A DNA stretch of 64,000 nt from Cyanophora paradoxa (taxonomy: Eukaryota; Glaucocystophyceae; Cyanophorales; Cyanophoraceae), in the NCBI GenBank assembly GCA_004431415.1, contig QPMI01000106.1, positions 62,001-126,000 on the forward strand, in the 5' to 3' direction. Below the pieces are notes generated by a model. That model ran no database searches and had not been told where the DNA came from. It saw nothing but the letters and a program-made list of their open reading frames with translations. This document shows, one piece after another, positions 56,830-64,000 of this stretch. The first letter of the stretch is position 1. Each line of letters starts with the position of its first letter. Both the position numbers and the translations under genes were made by a program.

Positions 56830-59800
56830 ATGCGCGTGCGGATTGTCGTGGTGACGGGTGGTCGCGCGGGCGCGGGCACTGACTCGAAGGTTTACGTTGA
56901 GCTCGCCGACGCTGCCGGCCAGTCCACGGGTCCACTCGCGCTTGAGCAGGTACGTTCTTTCGCGCTCCGCGCACAGCTGCAGTTGACGAGAGTCGCAGGA
57001 TGAGGACCTGGTTGGCCACTTGCATCTGCTTAAAAGCTTGCGCATGCGCGCTTCGTTGCCTCTCATGCCACTCGCAGCTCTATGCCGTTGGCCCGAAGCA
57101 CGGCGGAAGCTCTCGTCCCGTGGCAAACCCGCTCACTTCTTCCATTTGGGGCTGGCGCGGTCGTAGGAATGCCCTCTTTGAGCGCAACGCTGTCGATTCT
57201 TTCGTGCTCGAGGTGACGAGCTCGTTCCGTTGCTCGCCGCGATGCGCGCCGGCGCCTCGCCGTTTCGAGTTCCGCACCAACGCGGTCGCGGAGCGCAGTG
57301 CAGGGAGATCGGTCCAGTCGCCAAGTTAGCGGTCTGGACGGACGGCAGCGGGCACTTCGCCGCCTGGTTCCCGGACCAGATAGTGGTCGAGGTCCGCGCG
57401 GCAACACAAGACGCGACGGCTGTCCGGCCCCGCTCACCCTCGCCCGTTCGCGGCGCGTCGCAGATGGAGGACAGCAGCCAGTACGCCGCGACGTGCCGCG
57501 AGTGGATCCGCGGGGGCGCGCGCGACCGCCCCCGTGTCTACCCCACCCAGAAGATAAGGACAGAAGGGTGTGCCCGAGCCTCTCGCGTTCTAAGCGAGCC
57601 TCGTCCTGACGCGGCGCAGATTCGATTCCGAGCTGGAGGCGTCTCGCCGGGACCGAATGGAGAGGCCGCTCCTGGGCCCCGTGCGCGGACTCCGCCAGGC
57701 GGCGCCCAGACTGGAAACTGAGTACCCCCCGCAGGTCCTCGGGTTCCGCGGGCAGCAGGGGGACCGCTGGCGCCTCTCCGTTCTCCTCGTGCCCCACGAC
57801 CGCTCGGGGCAGGCCCCGGGGCCCCTCTCCTGGTCCCCCGCGGCGGGCCCCGCGGCTAGCCTCGCCGCCTCTGCCGCCGCCGCACCGGGACCTGCGTCGG
57901 GGTCCAGCCACGGCGGCACGGCCGCGCCCGTCCGCATCCACAGCTACAACGACTACAGCGTCTACCGCTACGATTTCGACGTACCCATGGCTCCCAACCA
58001 GACCCTTGTGTACAGGTGCGCGTACCCCCTTCCCGAGCACCCGCCACCGTCTCCAGCGAATCCACTCTGAGCCCAGCCTCCAGTTATAAGGTGGAGAGCG
58101 TGCGGGGGACGGGCCCGTTCGAGTTCGTCGTACCCCCCAGCAGCGCCTGCCCTCGGTGCCGTGCCCCACTCCTCCCTCCCGCCCCCCTTTCCTCCCCCGA
58201 GGCCGGACAGCTTCATGTTCTGCTCGTGCAACGGCGTGCCCGACTCGGCTTTGATCAAGCGCGAGGAGGGCATCAACGGGCTCTGGCTCTACGCCCGCGA
58301 GGACCACATCCGCCAGGCCCGCCCGCCCTCATCCCCTGCCCCGCTCCCGCCCCCCTCTCCGTCTTATCCCGTCCGGCAGCCCTTCAACCTGCTGGTGATG
58401 GGGGGCGATCAGGTCTACGCCGATCCTAGTGAGCTTGATCGAATTCCTTTAAAAGGATTTCTTTCTGATATTGCGTCTTTTACAGTGTGGTCGATCTGCC
58501 GGTACGCGCCGCAATCGAGCCTTCCTCCCTTCGTTCCCCGCGCCGCGGTCGACGCGGGGGCGGGGGCAGGACGCTGCGGCGGTGGAGCGGGCTGCGGACG
58601 GAGGGCGCCAAGGTGCGCGCCAAGTGGACCGAGCAGGCCGCCAAGGAGGTGCGCCCCGCCCCGCCCCGCCCCGGCGCGCGCCCGAGCTAGGCCCCAAAGG
58701 CCGGGCCCCCGCCGAGGCGCGGCCGGCCCGCAGGTGCGGGACTTCTATTGGAACCTATACACCGAGCAGTGGTCCGAGGTGCCCCGCGCCGCCCCGCGCC
58801 ACGCCCAGCCCGAGCCGAGGCGGCCCGAGCCGAGCCGAGGCCCGCCGCAGCCGGAGCCGGGGTGGATGTTCGCGCGCGTGCCCATGGTCCGCGCGCGCGC
58901 CCCGGCGGCCTCTCCTCCCCGGCCCCCGCCGGCGCGAGCGAGCGCGGGGCCGGGGCCGGGGCGGCGGGCGCAGGTGTGCATGTGGGACGACCACGACATC
59001 TTCGACGGGTTCGGCTCCTACGACGACGCACGCCAGGTCCCGCCCCCGCCGCCCCGCCCGCCCCGGCCGCTTTGTCGCTCTTCGAATTCCCCCCGACCGC
59101 TGCTGCGCCCGGGCCCCGCGCAGCACTGCTCGACCTACGCCGGCATCTTGTGCGCTGGCGCCCCGCCCCCGCGGCTCCCGCGGCTCTTGTTCCTTCCCCT
59201 CACGCCGGGCCGGGGCCAGCGCGGAGGCCAGCGACGCGTTCCGCGTCTTCCAGGCCCGCTGCGACCCCGAGCTCGCCCTCTGCTACCAGCCCCGCCGTGC
59301 GCCCCGCCCCTCCTGCGCTGCGCCCGCCCCCGCGCCCCCTCAGCGCCCCGTTCGCGCAGCCGGGGACACGCCCGGCGTCCTGCCCCCCGACTTTCGCGGC
59401 CCCTATATCTCCGCGGTACCCCCGCTCGCTCCGCGCCACCGGTACCGAGCCTCGCTCGCTCCGCGCGACCGAGGGCCCCGCGCGCGCGCGCGCAGTTCCG
59501 CGCGGGGGCGGCGGGGATCGTGTGCCCGGACCTGCGCTCGCAGCGGAGCATCACGCGGGTGATGAACCAGGATCAGTACGACGCCATCGCCGGCGTCGCC
59601 CGCCTCTGGGGCGCCGCCGGTGCGGCCGGGGCCGGCCCCGTCCTACTGCGGGGAGGCGGGGCGAGGCCGGCGGCGGCCCCGCGCCGGCCCCGCCGCTCCT
59701 CCTCTCCTCCGGCCCGCCGGCGGCGACCGTGGCCGTGGGCGGGCGCCCCTGCAGGCCCCCGAGGCGCCCCCTCTCCCAAGACTTCATCGAGATCTCGCCC

Positions 59801-61793
59801 GCCGCCCAGCGGCCCGCCCCCGCGCCGGCCCCGCCCGCCGCCGCCCCGCCCCTGCCGCCCCCGCAGCACATCTTCATAGTCTCTTCTATCCCCGGTGAGC
59901 GAGTGAGCGTATCTTTTCTAAATTCAAGTTTTCCTGCTTTAAAATCATTAATTGCTTGAGCTAAATCAAACGTAACAGTACCACCTTTTGGAGAAGGCAT
60001 TAGTCCTCTTGGACCGGACCTAATACACGTCCTAATTTTGCGACTTGTGGCATCTCTTAAATTTACGAGCCGCCCGCTCCCTCACGGCCCGAGCCGCACG
60101 CGCAGTGGCGTTCGTCGACCTGGCGGCGGGCGAGCGCGTGCTCGACCTCGTACCCGGTCGTCAGGAGCTCGAGGTGCGCCAGGGGTACCCGATCCCCGCC
60201 CTCCGTGACGTCAACGCGCTCTCGCTCAACGCGCGTCAGGACGATCTGCATGACCACTGTGCGCCCCCGCCCGCGGGCCGAGCGCACGCCTCTGAGAGCT
60301 CCAGAGACTATGCCGCCGTCCTGCGCCCGGGCCCCGCGCCCGTCTTTCTCGCCCCCTCCGCCGGCTGCGCTCTTCGATCCCGTGCGCTGACTGACTCAAC
60401 TTTTCCGCCCCCGAAATTCCGGAAATTCCGCAGGGAGCTCGCCCTGCCACACGTGCGCACCCCCCTCTGCCCTTCTTTCTTCTCCACCCCTCCCGGTCCC
60501 CGCCGACACGCGCGCAGGGAGGAGCGCGCCCGCTTCGTGCGCCGGGCGGCAGCGCTTGCCATGCGGGCGCGCGGTGATGGAGGGGGCGGGGCGCAGGTGC
60601 ACGCGCTGGCGGCGCTGGGGGCGGCGTGCAGGGCGCGCGTGACGGTGCTCTCCGGTGACGTCCACGTGGGGGCCCTGGGGCTCCTGCGCCCCACCAACGG
60701 GCCCCACGCCGGCACCATCCTCTACCAGCCCGTCTCCTCCGGTCCGGTCCCCGCCCGCCCCTCCCGCCCGCCCCCGCTCCCTCCCCGCCTCACGCCTTCC
60801 CCAGGCATCGTCGCCCCGCCGCCGCCCTCGGGCCTCCGCGCGGGGTACCGCATGCTCCTCGCATGGCACGGCTTCATCCGCGCGTTCAGGCGGCCGGTGC
60901 GGGCGCGGCGCGGGCCGGCGCGCCCGGTCCCTAGCTGAGTCGGCCGGCAGGCGCGGGCGCTGCGGGGCAAGCGGAGCGGGGCGCCGCGGGACGAGACGCA
61001 GCTGCTGGTCCTCCACCACGAGCGGCAGGAGCGCGTGCCGACCCGCAAGCCTTCGCAGTTCGTCTGGGCCCAGGTGTCCCCCCCCCCCCCCCCTTAAGCA
61101 CGCTTCCCTGAAGCTTCCGCCCGGTCCGCTGAGGGCCGTCCCCGCAGAACTTCATGACCCTCTCGCCCTCGCCGGGGGCAGCCATCGGCGGCCCCCCCGC
61201 CTACGTCGCCCGCTGGGTCTCCCGCTGCCGCCGTGCGCGGCCCCCGCGCCCCTCTACCCCCCTCCCCCGCCTCCGCCCCCACACCGCCCGGCAGAGTGCG
61301 TGAAGGCGGACGCGATGCTGGCCCCTGACGCCCGCCTGGTGACGACGCCCCGCGCTGCCGCGGTACCCCCCTTCGGCTGATTGACGTACCCCCGCAGCTC
61401 GTGATCCCGCCCTTCGGGCTCGACCGCCGCGAGCGGGGCATCCACGTACCCCTCCCCAACCGCGGGGGAAGGCCCGTGGCCGCCGCCTCCGCTACCCCTG
61501 CGGCCCATGCCCCCAGGCCGGCCCCCCTGGAGCTTGGACGGCTCGCGGGCGTTCCGCCAGCGATGGGGCCGGGCGCCCCGGATGCGGCTGCGGCGGCGCC
61601 GGCCGCCGCGCAGCAGCAGAAGCCCGGCCTGGGATACTTCCCAGCGGGACTCGTCCGCATGCGGATCGAGCGCGTCACTCTCGTCCCCGCGGCCGTCGCC
61701 ACCGGCGCCCCGGCGGCCGTCCCCTCGGTCCCCGTACGCGTCGCTGGCCGCGGGGCGCCCGTTCTCGCACCCGCGGCCGCGGCCGAGGAGTGA
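56830..61793 (+). CDS. PLAT-domain PhoD-like metallophosphatase
   Basis: A metal-dependent phosphatase of the PhoD-like family with an N-terminal PLAT/LH2 beta-sandwich. PLAT pieces: [20 protein letters not shown] (from the ATG at 56,830), [15 protein letters not shown] (57,170) and [20 protein letters not shown] (about 57,312). Phosphatase landmarks: [20 protein letters not shown] (58,207), [13 protein letters not shown] (58,390), [18 protein letters not shown] (58,979), [14 protein letters not shown] (59,549), [18 protein letters not shown] (60,640). The [15 protein letters not shown] and SGDVH motifs carry the Asp, Asn/His metal ligands known for the superfamily. C-terminal exons read [15 protein letters not shown] and a low-complexity end with the stop at 61,793. 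PLAT domains commonly bind lipid or membrane, so membrane recruitment is inferred. There are about 20 introns, most under 120 nt. The exact substrate is unknown. Confidence 0.78.
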
Positions 61794-62275
61794 ATTCGGA
61801 GTGCGCCCTGGCGGCCCGGCCGCCAGCTGTAAATATCAGCAATTCCGTGATTTAGTTTTGGCGGCGCGCGCGCGACGGCCGCGCGCACGCATATCGCGTT
61901 CGCGCATCAAGTCCGTCTAGACGCGCTTGTTGCGCTAGCGCTAGCTAGTGCTGGCGCTATAGCTGGCTTTCAAAGCTGAGGTCGTTTATCTGGTGCACGC
62001 GTGTCGCCGCGGCGCTGCCAGGCTGCCCCTCGAGCTCGCTTTTGCGCACGGTCGCCGCGGTGCTTACCCCCGCTGGGCACGGTGGCGCACGCTGCTAGCG
62101 CTGCGCTCGCTCCGCCCGGACAGAGCGTCACGGGAACGCACCTGCAGCTGGCCGGCCCGGCGGCGCCATATGCATGCTGGCGCAGCAGAGGGGGGCGAGC
62201 TGCGCCAGGGTACGCGTTCGGCAAGGCAAGCGAGGCAGCCGCGTAGGTCGAACTTGAGCTTCCGGATCGGCAAGG
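61794..62275. other. Intergenic region
   Basis: Separates two plus-strand genes. It contains GCGCTAGCGCTAGCTAG words near 61,932, GCGCGCGCGCG-like runs, and CGAGCTCG. GGGGGCGAGC.GCGCCAGGGTACGCGT (62,191-62,217) also occurs at 56,716-56,741 just upstream of the previous gene, so the two upstream regions share a short element. No gene is seen. Confidence 0.5.

Positions 62276-64000
<1,725 letters not shown>

Overview
The window is nuclear DNA of a GC-rich protist, most likely a unicellular alga or a relative. Protein families are eukaryotic (Wee1/Myt1 kinase, AAAP amino-acid permeases, CCCH zinc fingers, mitochondrial ALDH4A1). Genes are cut by many very short introns (about 50-150 nt), often GC-AG instead of GT-AG, with a recurrent GTACCCC motif. 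Genes lie on both strands without long one-way clusters. I cannot name the lineage; a haptophyte, a pelagophyte-like stramenopile or an alveolate would all fit.

Layout. 1-1.5 kb: diverged repeats and palindrome-rich spacer. 1.5-3.6 kb (-): Wee1/Myt1-type kinase. 5.1-10.4 kb (+): two tandem AAAP amino-acid transporters. 12.0-16.7 kb (-): a type I cell-surface protein (signal peptide, FN3-like region, Ser-rich stalk, membrane segment, cytoplasmic tail). 17-19.3 kb: inverted repeat, palindrome-rich DNA and GGGTCGACCC repeats. 19.9-21.4 kb (-): orphan propeller-like ORF. 22.5-23.6 kb (+): a third, 5'-truncated transporter copy. 24.3-27.2 kb (+): multipass membrane protein. 28.5-30.9 kb (-): two-TM protein with acidic low-complexity tail. 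31.3-34.6 kb (+): helical-repeat-like protein. 35.1-39.5 kb (+): RGG-rich protein with three CCCH fingers. 39.7-40.8 kb (-): small acidic-tailed protein. 41.1-41.6 kb: hAT-like non-autonomous transposon. 43.3-45.6 kb (+): Cys-rich, probably extracellular protein. 48.5-56.3 kb (-): large protein with a threefold repeated, unrecognised module. 56.8-61.8 kb (+): PLAT + PhoD-like phosphatase. 62.3 kb to the end (+): delta-1-pyrroline-5-carboxylate dehydrogenase, cut by the window edge.

The most striking signal is a mutational signature. Wherever two copies of a repeat can be aligned, one copy carries short insertions of the form N-N'-N: a triplet N is followed by its reverse complement and then by itself again, a net gain of 6 bp (4 bp for a dinucleotide). 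About 15 such insertions separate transporter copy 3 from copies 1 and 2. The same signature appears in one arm of a 37-bp inverted repeat, between two dispersed repeats at 21.5 and 46.4 kb, and between local repeats near 0.6 and 0.8 kb. N differs nearly every time, so no fixed recognition site is involved. Iteration of this process would explain why the non-coding DNA is packed with GCATGCGCATGC- and CTATAGCTA-like strings. I do not recognise this as a described phenomenon.

Functionally the window is a mix of housekeeping and surface genes and no operon-like logic is expected. Exon boundaries are read by eye from conserved protein segments and splice-like dinucleotides, so CDS spans are gene envelopes including introns.
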